Assembly (NCBI GenBank): GCA_902826605.1 | Contig: CADEFM010000001.1 | Location: 124,001 to 188,000, forward strand | Direction: 5' to 3' | From: an uncultured Acidobacteriota bacterium | Lineage (GTDB): Bacteria > Acidobacteriota > Terriglobia > Bryobacterales > Bryobacteraceae | DNA: 64,000 bases | Shown: positions 24,327 to 34,987 of the stretch, in pieces | Layout of the letters: each line of letters opens with the position of its first letter | How positions within the stretch are numbered: the first letter of the stretch is position 1 | Program-made: the position numbers and the translations under genes | The notes under the pieces: generated by a model | The model's database searches: none | Told to the model about the DNA's origin: nothing | Seen by the model: only the letters and a program-made list of their open reading frames with translations

Positions 24327-26744
24327 CTACAGCAGGGTTACTGGGTCGACGTCAATCACCAGCGACACTGGGTTCCATTTTTCGGCGTGTGTGAAGCGGC
24401 GAATTTCAACCAGCACCTCATTTAAGCGTTTGCGCGTGGGCGCTTTGATGATGATCTGGTATCGATATTCATTTTTCAATCGGGCGACTGCCGCCGCCGC
24501 TGGTCCCATCACGCGGATTCCTTCAGGGGAAGGCTGCAATAAGCGCCCCAGAGCGGCGCTGCGCGAGAGGGCCTCTTCTTCGCGCGTTCCGCGAACAATA
24601 ATGCTGGCCAGCGCGGCAAAAGGCGGATAGGCCATGGATCGCCGGAATTCAATCTCCTTGTCATAGAATGCCTGATAGTCCTGCGCCGCCGCGCCACGGA
24701 TTGCATAATGATCCGGCGTGATGGTTTGAATCAGCACAATGCCGGGCGTGGTCCCACGGCCCGCGCGCCCGGACGCTTGTGTCAAGAGTTGGAATGTCCG
24801 TTCGGCCGCGCGAAAATCCGGTAGCCCAAGGCCGATATCCGCATTGACGATCCCCACCAGCGTCACGTTAGGAATATCGTGGCCCTTGGCGATCATCTGC
24901 GTGCCGGCCAGGATATCGTAGCTGCCCTCGCGAAATGCCGAGAGGATGGTTTCATAATCGCGCTTGCCGTGCACGGCATCGCGGTCCAGGCGAGCGACAC
25001 GCGCTTTGGGAAATGCCCCGTGTAGTTCCGCCTCCAGCCGCTCCGACCCCAGGCCCAGGAATTGAATGTACTCGCTATCGCACTTGGGGCAGCGCTCGGG
25101 TACGCGCTCGGAATAATTGCAGTAGTGGCACAGCATGCGGCGGTCCCGGCGATGATAGGTCAGGGTCACTGAACAGTTTGCGCATTCCAAGCGGTGGCCG
25201 CAGGCCCGGCACGCGACGAAGCTTGAAAATCCACGCCGGTTGAGAAGCAGCATGGTTTGCTCGCCGTTGGCCAGCCGTTCGGTAATGGCGTCCAGCAGCG
25301 CGCGAGAGAATGTCGAATTCTTACGGGTCTCGAGAAATTCCTGGCGCATATCGATGAGCTTGACGTCCGGCATGGGACGCTGTTCGATGCGCTCTGGCAG
25401 TTCGAGCCGCGTGTATTTTCCCCGTTCGGCGTTGTAGCGCGATTCAAGGCTCGGCGTGGCCGATCCCAGCACCACCACCGCCCGGGCGTCTCTCGCGCGC
25501 ACAATGGCCACGTCACGTCCGTGGTAGCGTGGCGTTTCCTGTTGCTTATAGCTTTGATCGTGCTCTTCATCCACCACGATCAGGCCCAGATCGCGCACTG
25601 GTGCGAACACGCCAGAGCGGGTAGCCACGACCACGGAGGCGGCGCCAGAGCGTATCCGCCGCCATTCCTGCGCGCGTTCGGCATCGTGAAAAGCGGAGTG
25701 CAGCAGGGCCACGCGCTCTCCAAAGCGCTGCTGAAACTGGCCGGCCATGGCCGGCGTCAGGCCAATTTCCGGCACTAGCATCAACGCGCCTCGCCCCAGT
25801 GATAGCGTGGCTTCGATGGCGCTCAAATAGACTTCCGTTTTGCCGGATCCCGTGACGCCCTCCAACAAGAACGTCTTGAATTGTCGAGCATCCAGGGCAG
25901 CCCGGATCTGCTTATCGGCTAATTTTTGACGTGCATTGAGCGCGTGCTCCGCGCGTACGGGACCCAGCAGTCCCCGCAGCGGTTCCACCGCCAGTTTCAC
26001 CAGATTTTTTCGCGCTAGCGACCGCGCCGACGCGCTGGCCTTGGCCACCACAGGTTCTAACTCGCCCACATTGTGAGAGCCGGGATGCAACGCCAGATAG
26101 GCCAGAAGTTCTCGCTCGGCTTTGGGAAGTCTCTCGCCATCACTCCCCAGCGATTCCACGCGCAAGCGCGCTGCGGAGGCGCGCAGAGGGTCGCGCTCGG
26201 CGGCCACGTCCTCGGCTTCGACAAATCCGCGCTTTTCCAGGGACCGCAGGACCGCCGACGCTCTGTCGATCTTCTGCGCCAGATAGGCAGCAGAGAGGGG
26301 CCTAGCATCAAGCAGGCGCAACGCCCCCCAAGAGGCATCCGACTTGCTCGGCATTTCCAAATGCAGTTGCCGAGCCGCTTCTCGCCCGGCTTGCGTGAGC
26401 GAATAGATTTTCCCCCGGCGGATTTCCCCGGAAAGGGGAGTCATGGCCCTGAGAGTCTCCCCCAGGGGTGCGCAATAGTACTCGGAGATCCACGCGCCTA
26501 GCTTGAGCAGTCCCGCGTCCAACACGGGTTCTTCATCCAGCAGCCGCAATACTTCGCGGGTAGCGGCGGCAGGCGGTTCCACGTGCGTGCGTAATACGAC
26601 GCCACTAAGCTTACGGTTGCCAAGGGGTACTAGCACGCGGCATCCCTGCAATACCCGATGCCGGAGCGTCTCCGGGAGGGAGTACGTGAAAGCTTGATTC
26701 AACGGCACGGGCAAGCTCACATCACAGTAAAGGGGTCCGGGCAT
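24327..26744 (-). CDS. priA: Primosomal protein N' (PriA helicase)
   Basis: The 805-residue protein has an N-terminal 3'-DNA-binding domain beginning GPLYCDVSLPVPLNQAFTY, Walker A GVTGSGKTEVYL, Walker B VVDEEH, helicase motif LGSATPSLES, and the zinc-binding insertion CRACGHRLECANCSVTLTY ... CHYCNY ... CPKCDS. It reloads the replisome at stalled forks. The start is placed at ATG 26744 where family similarity begins; the open frame extends upstream to 26819. Followed by the GNAT gene. Confidence 0.95.
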   Translation of the reverse strand: MPGPLYCDVSLPVPLNQAFTYSLPETLRHRVLQGCRVLVPLGNRKLSGVVLRTHVEPPAAATREVLRLLDEEPVLDAGLLKLGAWISEYYCAPLGETLRAMTPLSGEIRRGKIYSLTQAGREAARQLHLEMPSKSDASWGALRLLDARPLSAAYLAQKIDRASAVLRSLEKRGFVEAEDVAAERDPLRASAARLRVESLGSDGERLPKAERELLAYLALHPGSHNVGELEPVVAKASASARSLARKNLVKLAVEPLRGLLGPVRAEHALNARQKLADKQIRAALDARQFKTFLLEGVTGSGKTEVYLSAIEATLSLGRGALMLVPEIGLTPAMAGQFQQRFGERVALLHSAFHDAERAQEWRRIRSGAASVVVATRSGVFAPVRDLGLIVVDEEHDQSYKQQETPRYHGRDVAIVRARDARAVVVLGSATPSLESRYNAERGKYTRLELPERIEQRPMPDVKLIDMRQEFLETRKNSTFSRALLDAITERLANGEQTMLLLNRRGFSSFVACRACGHRLECANCSVTLTYHRRDRRMLCHYCNYSERVPERCPKCDSEYIQFLGLGSERLEAELHGAFPKARVARLDRDAVHGKRDYETILSAFREGSYDILAGTQMIAKGHDIPNVTLVGIVNADIGLGLPDFRAAERTFQLLTQASGRAGRGTTPGIVLIQTITPDHYAIRGAAAQDYQAFYDKEIEFRRSMAYPPFAALASIIVRGTREEEALSRSAALGRLLQPSPEGIRVMGPAAAAVARLKNEYRYQIIIKAPTRKRLNEVLVEIRRFTHAEKWNPVSLVIDVDPVTLL

Positions 26745-26860
26745 CGGGAAACGAACGTTGTTTCCTCTACTTTCGCACGGCCTCGCGACCCCATGGGCTA
26801 CTTCAGATATCCCCAACACCTTGTGGGCGCTTCGCGCGTCTTAATGCTTAGAGATCGTTG

Positions 26861-26866
26861 TATAAT
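26861..26866 (+). promoter_or_regulatory. -10 box upstream of the secreted protein gene at 26888
   Basis: A consensus TATAAT at 26861-26866; the -35 region is weak (TTAATG at 26841 would give only a 14-nt spacer). GGGAGGA sits 4 nt before the GTG start at 26888, one of the stronger Shine-Dalgarno sequences in this window. Confidence 0.5.
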
Positions 26867-26887
26867 GGATGATTCCGGGAGGATAAT

Positions 26888-27757
26888 GTGAAACTTCATA
26901 TTGCCACAGTCAGTTTTCTAGTCGGCAGCGCCATCGTATGGGCAGCTCCGGATCTGAACGACACGTTTAGCAGCCTAAAAAGCGCGGTCGAAAAGAAAGA
27001 CGTTGCGGCTGTGAAAACGCTCGCACCGCAGACCGCCAAAGAGGCGGACGCGATCATGGGCCAGGCGGATGCCACCGCCGACGTAAAGGAATTCGCCAAA
27101 GGGGCCGGTGAGTATTCGGAGTATGCGCTCTCCCTGTTAGCGGCGCAAGGCGGCGATGACAAAGCCACGATTGAGTTGACGGAACTCCTGCTGGCGCAAA
27201 ACCCCAAAAGCAAGCACGTGGATACCGCGGCAGCTGCTTATCTAAGTGCGCTGCAAAAGCAAGGCGCCGCGAAGGCGTCGGCAGGCGCTCAGAAAATCGT
27301 CGCCGGACGTCCCGAGAATGAAGACGCGCTGTATACGCTGGCCTCGAGCAATGGGTCTTACGCCACTAAGCTCGTAAGCGTCATGCGCACGAAAGCAAAA
27401 CCCGAAGGCGTGAGCGATGCCGATTGGCAGAAGAAGAAAGATTTCATGACCGGCAGCGGCTACTACTTCGCCGGCATCAACGCAGCGACCCGCCAGGCAT
27501 GGGGGGAATCCGATCGTAACCTTAAATCAGCCGAGCCGCTGATTCGAGGCAATTCGCAAATGCTGGGCATCGCATACTTTTACCTCGGTTTGGCGAATTA
27601 TCAGATGGGAAAGCTGACCCAGGACCGCACGAAGATTCAGGCCGGATTGAAGTATAGCCAGCAGTCGGCGGCCATTAGCGGGCCGATGCAGGCGCAGGCG
27701 AATACGAACGTCGCCGCGATGAGCAAGGAATTGGGCACGGGAACTCGCGCCCGATAG
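26888..27757 (+). CDS. Secreted TPR-like protein
   Basis: The GTG start is supported by GGGAGGA 4 nt upstream. After the signal peptide (MKLHIATVSFLVGSAIVWAA) come about 270 helical residues, including YFYLGLANYQMGKLTQDRTK and SEYALSLLAAQGGDDKATIE, typical of degenerate TPRs. It resembles the protein at 11000-11746. It stands alone, ending at a strong terminator. Confidence 0.82.
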   Translation: MKLHIATVSFLVGSAIVWAAPDLNDTFSSLKSAVEKKDVAAVKTLAPQTAKEADAIMGQADATADVKEFAKGAGEYSEYALSLLAAQGGDDKATIELTELLLAQNPKSKHVDTAAAAYLSALQKQGAAKASAGAQKIVAGRPENEDALYTLASSNGSYATKLVSVMRTKAKPEGVSDADWQKKKDFMTGSGYYFAGINAATRQAWGESDRNLKSAEPLIRGNSQMLGIAYFYLGLANYQMGKLTQDRTKIQAGLKYSQQSAAISGPMQAQANTNVAAMSKELGTGTRAR

Positions 27758-27781
27758 CTTACTTGCATGAGTGGATCTTCA

Positions 27782-27811
27782 GGGCGCACGCGTGAGCGGT
27801 GCGCCCTTTTT
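27782..27811 (+). terminator. Rho-independent terminator
   Basis: Perfect 8-bp stem GGGCGCAC/GTGCGCCC (27782-27789 with 27799-27806), 9-nt loop, then TTTTT. It ends the gene at 26888-27757 and separates it from the converging GAF-ANTAR gene. Confidence 0.85.
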
Positions 27812-27821
27812 GCGTGGGCGG

Positions 27822-28604
27822 CTAGGCGCCTTCCTTGCGTGTCAATTCCTCGGAAAGGATAATCGCGTCGGCCAGGTCTTTCATCGGACGCCGCAGCCGC
27901 CGGCTCTCATTGCGCAGCCGCAAATACGCCTCCTCTTCGCTCAACCCCTGACGCTGTTGCAAGATTCCCTTGGCGCGTTCCACCGATTTCCGCGTTTCCA
28001 GCTGGCGCTTCATTTCGGCCGATTCTTCCGTCAGCCGCGCGTTCTCTTCCTCCAGCAAGGATTTGGCGATAGCGCTGCCCATTTGCTCGCCAATAAATGA
28101 GACGGTGGCTATCTCCTCCGGTGTATGCGCATGAGCGTCGCGATGATGCGCGTTGATCACGCCAATGGTCTTGCCCTTATTGACCAGTGGCACAGAAAGA
28201 AACGCCTCATAGGTGTCTTCCACCAGCACCGGAAACATCTTGAAGCGAGGATCAGCCGAGGCTTTGGCCTTCAGCGCGACGGGGGACTGGTGTTCCGCCA
28301 CCCAGCCGGTAACGCCTTCACCCATCTTCATTCTTAACGCACCTAAATCCGATGCGTGCGGCAACTGCGAAGCCCGCAATACGAATTCACCCGTGTTGGA
28401 ATCCACAAGATAGACCAGGCAAGCGTCACAACTTGTGGCTTGAGCGGCGAGTCCGACGATCTCACCGAGCATCTGGTCCAGGGACAACTCCGAACTCACG
28501 ATGCCGCTCACACGATGAAGTATGGTCGCATCAGAAGTATTCGGTTCCATAGTTTCCATATCCACCATACTCTGAGCGTAACGGCGCACTGATGAGTGGT
28601 CCAA
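27822..28604 (-). CDS. GAF-ANTAR sensor/antiterminator protein
   Basis: 260 residues: a GAF domain (about 25-175: LDQMLGEIVGLAAQATSCDA, MGEGVTGWVAEHQSPVAL, FLSVPLVNKGKTIGVINAHH) followed by a short coiled coil and a C-terminal ANTAR domain (RKSVERAKGILQQRQGLSEE, ending LADAIIL). ANTAR domains bind paired hairpins in nascent RNA and cause antitermination; GAF senses a small ligand. The RNA targets are unknown. It stands alone and points away from thiC. Start choice is uncertain (internal ATGs at codons 13, 16 and 19). Confidence 0.9.
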   Translation of the reverse strand: MDHSSVRRYAQSMVDMETMEPNTSDATILHRVSGIVSSELSLDQMLGEIVGLAAQATSCDACLVYLVDSNTGEFVLRASQLPHASDLGALRMKMGEGVTGWVAEHQSPVALKAKASADPRFKMFPVLVEDTYEAFLSVPLVNKGKTIGVINAHHRDAHAHTPEEIATVSFIGEQMGSAIAKSLLEEENARLTEESAEMKRQLETRKSVERAKGILQQRQGLSEEEAYLRLRNESRRLRRPMKDLADAIILSEELTRKEGA

Positions 28605-28748
28605 TCAAAACTTTTGATCGGGTGGATAGGTCGCGAAAGCCATGAATATAGGGAACAATGCGGAGCCTTCCTCGGTCTAGTACCGCCCTCATGCCGGTGA
28701 TAGGCGCGTAGACGCGCAGTTTGTAATCGTTTGTAAGCGTGGGCTTAA

Positions 28749-30993
<2,245 letters not shown>

Positions 30994-30997
<4 letters not shown>

Positions 30998-31233
30998 GTG
31001 GCGGCCAACTCGTACAAGTACTTGATGTCGTGCTTGTAGACGAACAGATTCGCGCCGCCGGTGCGCGTCAGTCGGATGAAGCGGGCGTCGTAAAACTCGA
31101 TCACGCCGTCCACCTCATGGTTGTCACTGAGCCGCACGCGCACGGGCACCTTGTCATTGATCAGGCGCGTCAGGTAGCGAACCTCCTCAAATGTGTGGTC
31201 CGGTGCTTTGGCCTGGCTGATTTTTCCTGCCAT
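30994..31233 (-). CDS. Hfq/LSm-like RNA chaperone candidate
   Basis: A 79-residue protein with an Sm-like fold pattern: VPVRVRLSDNHEVDGVIEFY (Sm1) and NLFVYKHDIKYLYE (Sm2), the latter carrying the YKH signature of bacterial Hfq. ATG 31233 is chosen over a TTG at 31257. Hfq forms a hexameric ring that pairs small RNAs with mRNAs. The Sm1 region departs from classical Hfq, so this may be a divergent clade. Its operon neighbours (Mo cofactor, VWA protein, phosphatase) do not indicate a target. Confidence 0.75.
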
Positions 31234-31259
31234 GGTGATGGACGCTGCGTGATCCAAGA

Positions 31260-32159
31260 TCAGCGCGATGTATCCCCATAGTATCCGGCACGCGTGGAAA
31301 TGCGCAAATCCTTGCGTTGCGGCAATTCTACGCGGACCGGATGGTACTTTACATCGCCCGTGGGCACTCCGCGTGGATAATAGACGAGAAGGTATTGCGT
31401 CCGCAATTCGCGCAGAATCCCTGTGAATACACGGTCCAGAGGTTCGCCCACACTGGGATAAAATACCCTCCCGCCCGTACTCGCGGATAGCGTTTCCAAT
31501 GCGTGTTCGCCGCCGGTATTGCGGCCCACTGGGTTGGTGATGGGCACCACCACGATGTTATACACCGCAGCGTCGGCGCGCTGCGCCGCTTCGACGGCAT
31601 CGCGAAACTTCTTGGAACTGGTGGTATCACCGCCGTCGCTCACGGTAATCATCACATGACGCCCCTCACGGCCCCGCAACTCTTGCGAGGAAAGGTAGAT
31701 GGCGTCGTAAAGTGAAGTGCCGCCGTCCGGCTTCAACTGGCTCAGGCTCTCCTCGATGCGCGCCATGCGCCGCGTGAAGGTGTTTAGCAGCGTGACCTGC
31801 CAGTTGAAGGAGTACAACGATACGGTGTCCTCTGGATTACCTTCCTCGATGAGCGCCTTTAGGAATTTTTGCAGGGATGCGATTTCGTACTTGATGTCCT
31901 TAGCCGTGGAGGCGCTGGTGTCAATCAACAGCGTGACCGACAAAGGCTGCGCGGTCAGGCGTTCGAAGATCGCGATTTCCTGTGGAACGCCCGAATCGGT
32001 GATACGAAAATCGGTTTTTCCCAACCCGCCGATTAGTTCGCCCGCGGAATTTTTCACGGTAACCAACATTCGCACCAGCCGGACGTCCAGATTGAAAACG
32101 GGCTCCTGCCCGCTGGCGGCGAACGCGATCAGCGCGCCTAATATCAGCCATCCCTTCAT
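31260..32159 (-). CDS. Secreted VWA-domain protein
   Basis: A signal peptide (LILGALIAFAASGQ) is followed by an N-terminal beta segment (LVRMLVTVKNSAGELIGGL) and a von Willebrand A domain with an intact MIDAS motif DTSAS, DGGTSLYDAI and TVSDGGDT. Members of this Acidobacteriota family share the C-terminal RTQYLLVYYPRG segment. A second copy lies at 60570-61547. Role unknown; VWA domains bind protein ligands through a metal ion. It overlaps the moaD-moaE stop by 4 nt. Confidence 0.88.
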   Translation of the reverse strand: MKGWLILGALIAFAASGQEPVFNLDVRLVRMLVTVKNSAGELIGGLGKTDFRITDSGVPQEIAIFERLTAQPLSVTLLIDTSASTAKDIKYEIASLQKFLKALIEEGNPEDTVSLYSFNWQVTLLNTFTRRMARIEESLSQLKPDGGTSLYDAIYLSSQELRGREGRHVMITVSDGGDTTSSKKFRDAVEAAQRADAAVYNIVVVPITNPVGRNTGGEHALETLSASTGGRVFYPSVGEPLDRVFTGILRELRTQYLLVYYPRGVPTGDVKYHPVRVELPQRKDLRISTRAGYYGDTSR

Positions 32160-32887
32160 CGGTGCGCCTTCACCACCTGGTCATCCCATTCGCCATCCAC
32201 CCAAACTTCCCCATCCACGAAGTATTCCTTCTTCCAGACAGGGACCATTTTCTTCAACCGGTTGATGCCTTCGAGCGCGGCATCGAACGCGGCCTTGCGA
32301 TGCGGAGAAGTGACGATGACTGCAACACTGGTTTCGCCGATCTCCAGCCGCCCCAAACGATGCACCATCGCAATGCGGCCGATGGCATGGTTGCGCGCGA
32401 TGTCCAGACCGATTTCGGCCATCATTTTTACCGCCATCGGCTCATAGCATTCGTATTCCAAAAACCTCGTCGCCCGGCCCTTGGTGTTGTTACGAGCAAC
32501 GCCCTCGAAGTTGATGAATGCTCCATCCTCACCGCGCAGTAGCTGCCGCGCGATGGCCGTCCCGTCAATGGGTTCCCTCGTAATGGCGAAAAAGTGCCCA
32601 GCGGTGTCGTCAATTCGTGAAGTGTAAGGTCCCGAACCTCCGCTGACCGGCGGCAGCAAGGCCACCTCATCGCCTTCCGCAAGCGGCGCGGCGGGCGTTG
32701 AGAATTGCTGATTCAGCGCGAGCACGGTGCTCGACGCCATCTCTTGCAGGCGCGGAAACCGCTCGGCATAGTGATTGAAAACGGCTTCCAGGCGGCTACC
32801 GTCGGGCACCTCAAGAGAGTCCTCCCGTGCGCCCACTACATCGCGAATTAGACCGAAAAACAAGACACGAATTCTCACTGTTTGCAT
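32156..32887 (-). CDS. Molybdopterin synthase MoaD-MoaE fusion (MoaX-like)
   Basis: 243 residues from ATG 32887. Residues 1-84 are a MoaD ubiquitin-like domain ending in Gly83-Gly84 within LLPPVSGGSG; residues about 92-243 are MoaE (FINFEGVARNNTKG, IAMVHRLGRLEIGE, VPVWKKEYF with active-site Lys). MoaD needs a free C-terminal Gly-Gly for thiocarboxylation, so cleavage after Gly84 is probably required, as described for mycobacterial MoaX. The enzyme inserts sulfur into precursor Z to form molybdopterin. First gene of the operon. Confidence 0.92.
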   Translation of the reverse strand: MQTVRIRVLFFGLIRDVVGAREDSLEVPDGSRLEAVFNHYAERFPRLQEMASSTVLALNQQFSTPAAPLAEGDEVALLPPVSGGSGPYTSRIDDTAGHFFAITREPIDGTAIARQLLRGEDGAFINFEGVARNNTKGRATRFLEYECYEPMAVKMMAEIGLDIARNHAIGRIAMVHRLGRLEIGETSVAVIVTSPHRKAAFDAALEGINRLKKMVPVWKKEYFVDGEVWVDGEWDDQVVKAHR

Positions 32888-32938
32888 AGTAACAGACTGA
32901 TTCCGGGCGAGTTCGGTTTCCATATTATTCGCATTCGC

Positions 32939-32944
32939 TATAAT
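32939..32944 (+). promoter_or_regulatory. -10 box 9 nt before the thioesterase start
   Basis: TATAAT at 32939-32944 and ATG at 32954. As with thiC, transcription would start almost at the initiation codon, suggesting a leaderless mRNA. No Shine-Dalgarno is present. The region is shared with the divergent moaD-moaE fusion, whose ATG is at 32887. Confidence 0.5.
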
Positions 32945-32953
32945 CGGGCCTGC

Positions 32954-33358
32954 ATGCAACCAGTCGAAAGCCACCTGCGCGTCCGCTACGCGGAAACCGA
33001 TCAGATGGGTGTGGTGTACTACGCGAACTACTTCATCTGGATGGAAATCGGCCGCGTCGAATTCTGCCGGGAGAAAGGCATTCGCTATCGCGACATGGAA
33101 GTGGACGACGGCGTCTTGTTGGTGGTGGCCGAGGCCAACTGCCGTTATCTTGCCCCCGCGCGTTATGACGACCAAATCATGATTCGCACCTCCATGGCGG
33201 CCGCGAACCCGCGCATGATCCGTTTCGAGTATGAGCTATACGACATCAGCGACAGCCGGAAACTGGCCACCGGGTTTACGAAGCACATGTTCTGCGGACG
33301 CGACGTCCGGCCGATGAAGCTTCCGTCGAAGTATTGGGAGGCCTTCGAAATCGTCTGA
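32954..33358 (+). CDS. Acyl-CoA thioesterase, YbgC/FcbJ hotdog family
   Basis: A 134-residue single hotdog fold. VRYAETDQMGVVYYANYFIW contains the catalytic Asp and Tyr/His-proximal residues typical of the YbgC/4HBT family, followed by GRVEFCREKGIRY. The family hydrolyses short acyl-CoA or acyl-ACP thioesters; substrate not predictable. ATG 32954 is used; a longer frame from 32882 would extend through the promoter. Confidence 0.9.
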   Translation: MQPVESHLRVRYAETDQMGVVYYANYFIWMEIGRVEFCREKGIRYRDMEVDDGVLLVVAEANCRYLAPARYDDQIMIRTSMAAANPRMIRFEYELYDISDSRKLATGFTKHMFCGRDVRPMKLPSKYWEAFEIV

Positions 33359-33406
33359 GGCGCCTGCTATACTCACATACAATTTCGAGTTCCACAGGAG
33401 GCTGCT

Positions 33407-34855
33407 ATGTTGAAGCTCCTTTTTTCCGCGGCGCTGTTCCTCACCGCGTCCGCATTTGCCGCTACGTGCGATAGCTTGGGGTCGCTCGCGTTTCCGCAAT
33501 CCAGCGTAACGTCCGCAAAGCTGGTGGATTCCGGCGAGGTTATTGGCGCACAGAAAGGCTTGCCCGCCTTTTGCCGCGTTGAGCTCACTCTGAAACCCAC
33601 TAGTGATTCGGACATCAAAGTCGAGGTCTGGCTCCCGGCCCCCGGCTGGAACGGCAAATTCCAGGCCGTTGGCAATGGCGCATGGGGTGGCTCCATCAAC
33701 TACGCTGCCATGGCGGAAGCGGTTCGGCATGGCTACGCTACCAGCTCAACCGACACGGGACACACGGGTAGCGGCGGGGATGGTCGCTTTGCCCTGGGCC
33801 ACCCGGAGAAGGTGGTGGACTATGCGTACCGTTCAGAACATGAGATGACGCTGCGCGCCAAAGCCTTGATCTCCACCTTCTATGGCCGCGCGCCGCGTTT
33901 GTCGTATTGGAACGGCTGTTCCGGCGGGGGCAGGCAAGGGCTGAAAGAAGCCCAGCGGTTTCCTGACGATTTCGATGGCATCATTGCCGGCGCACCCGCC
34001 AGTAATTGGACAGGCCGCTCGACGCAGTCCCTGTGGATCGCGCAGGCCGTGCATAAAGATGAGGCGAGCTTTATCCCGTCCACCAAGTACCCATCGATCC
34101 ACAAAGCCGTGCTGGAGGCTTGCGACGCGAATGACGGCGTCAAAGACGGCGTGCTGGAAGATCCCACACGTTGCAAGGTAGATCCCGGCGCCTTCGACCT
34201 GACTGCGGCTCAAGTGGAGGCCGCGCGCAAGATTTATTCCGCCGCGCGAAATCCGCGCACAGGACGCGTCATTTTCCCCGGTCTGGAACCGGGGAGCGAA
34301 TTGGGATGGGCCACGCACGGTGGGCAGCAACCCTTCAGCGCAGCGAGCGATCACTTCAAGTACGTCGTGTTTCAAGACCCGTCCTGGGATTACCGGACAC
34401 TTAACTTCGACGCCGACATCGAGCGGGCTGAAAAAATCGACAGCGGAACCATCAACGCGCAGGATCCAAATTTGAAGCCGTTCTTCGCCCGCGGCGGCAA
34501 GCTCATCCAGTACCACGGCTGGAGCGATCCGCAAATCTCTCCCGGCAGCAGCGTGACATATTACAAGACCGTGGTCGATTCGCTGGGCGGGAACGTCGCG
34601 GATTCCTATCGCCTGTTCATGGTTCCGGGCATGGCTCACTGCGGCCGCGGCGAAGGAACCGACACCTTCGACATGCTGAGCGCGCTGGAACAATGGGTGG
34701 AGCAGGGCAAAGCCCCGGATCGTATTCCTGCGGCGCGGGTGGTGGACGGCAAAACGGTTCGCACGCGGCCGTTGTGTCCCTATCCGCAATTGGCAACCTA
34801 CACGGGAACTGGCAGCACCGATGACGCGGCGAATTTCGTTTGCAAGCTGCCTTAA
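33407..34855 (+). CDS. Secreted tannase/feruloyl esterase family protein
   Basis: A signal peptide (MLKLLFSAALFLTASAFA) and a 460-residue alpha/beta hydrolase of the tannase/feruloyl esterase family. The nucleophile Ser lies in YWNGCSGGGRQGL, and the catalytic His in VPGMAHCGRGEG; cysteines flanking these residues form the family's disulfide. It hydrolyses phenolic esters in plant material, consistent with soil life. AGGAGG precedes the ATG. Transcribed alone, upstream of pgk. Confidence 0.9.
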   Translation: MLKLLFSAALFLTASAFAATCDSLGSLAFPQSSVTSAKLVDSGEVIGAQKGLPAFCRVELTLKPTSDSDIKVEVWLPAPGWNGKFQAVGNGAWGGSINYAAMAEAVRHGYATSSTDTGHTGSGGDGRFALGHPEKVVDYAYRSEHEMTLRAKALISTFYGRAPRLSYWNGCSGGGRQGLKEAQRFPDDFDGIIAGAPASNWTGRSTQSLWIAQAVHKDEASFIPSTKYPSIHKAVLEACDANDGVKDGVLEDPTRCKVDPGAFDLTAAQVEAARKIYSAARNPRTGRVIFPGLEPGSELGWATHGGQQPFSAASDHFKYVVFQDPSWDYRTLNFDADIERAEKIDSGTINAQDPNLKPFFARGGKLIQYHGWSDPQISPGSSVTYYKTVVDSLGGNVADSYRLFMVPGMAHCGRGEGTDTFDMLSALEQWVEQGKAPDRIPAARVVDGKTVRTRPLCPYPQLATYTGTGSTDDAANFVCKLP

Positions 34856-34987
34856 TCTGTGCGTCCCTCAGATCCTCCGCTGCGCATAAAGCGCTCGAAT
34901 CCTTGCTAGTTGAAAAGGTCGACGGCGGCGCGGTGATCGCCGAACTTGTCTACGAAGGCGCCCTGCCTCAGGCAATATCATGTATAA

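Noticed and set aside
34840..34987. Possible remnant of a gene before pgk (forward frame AAHKALESLLVEKVDGGAVI)
   Set aside because: Protein-like text, but no family match and the frame runs into pgk out of phase. Evidence is too thin to call a pseudogene.
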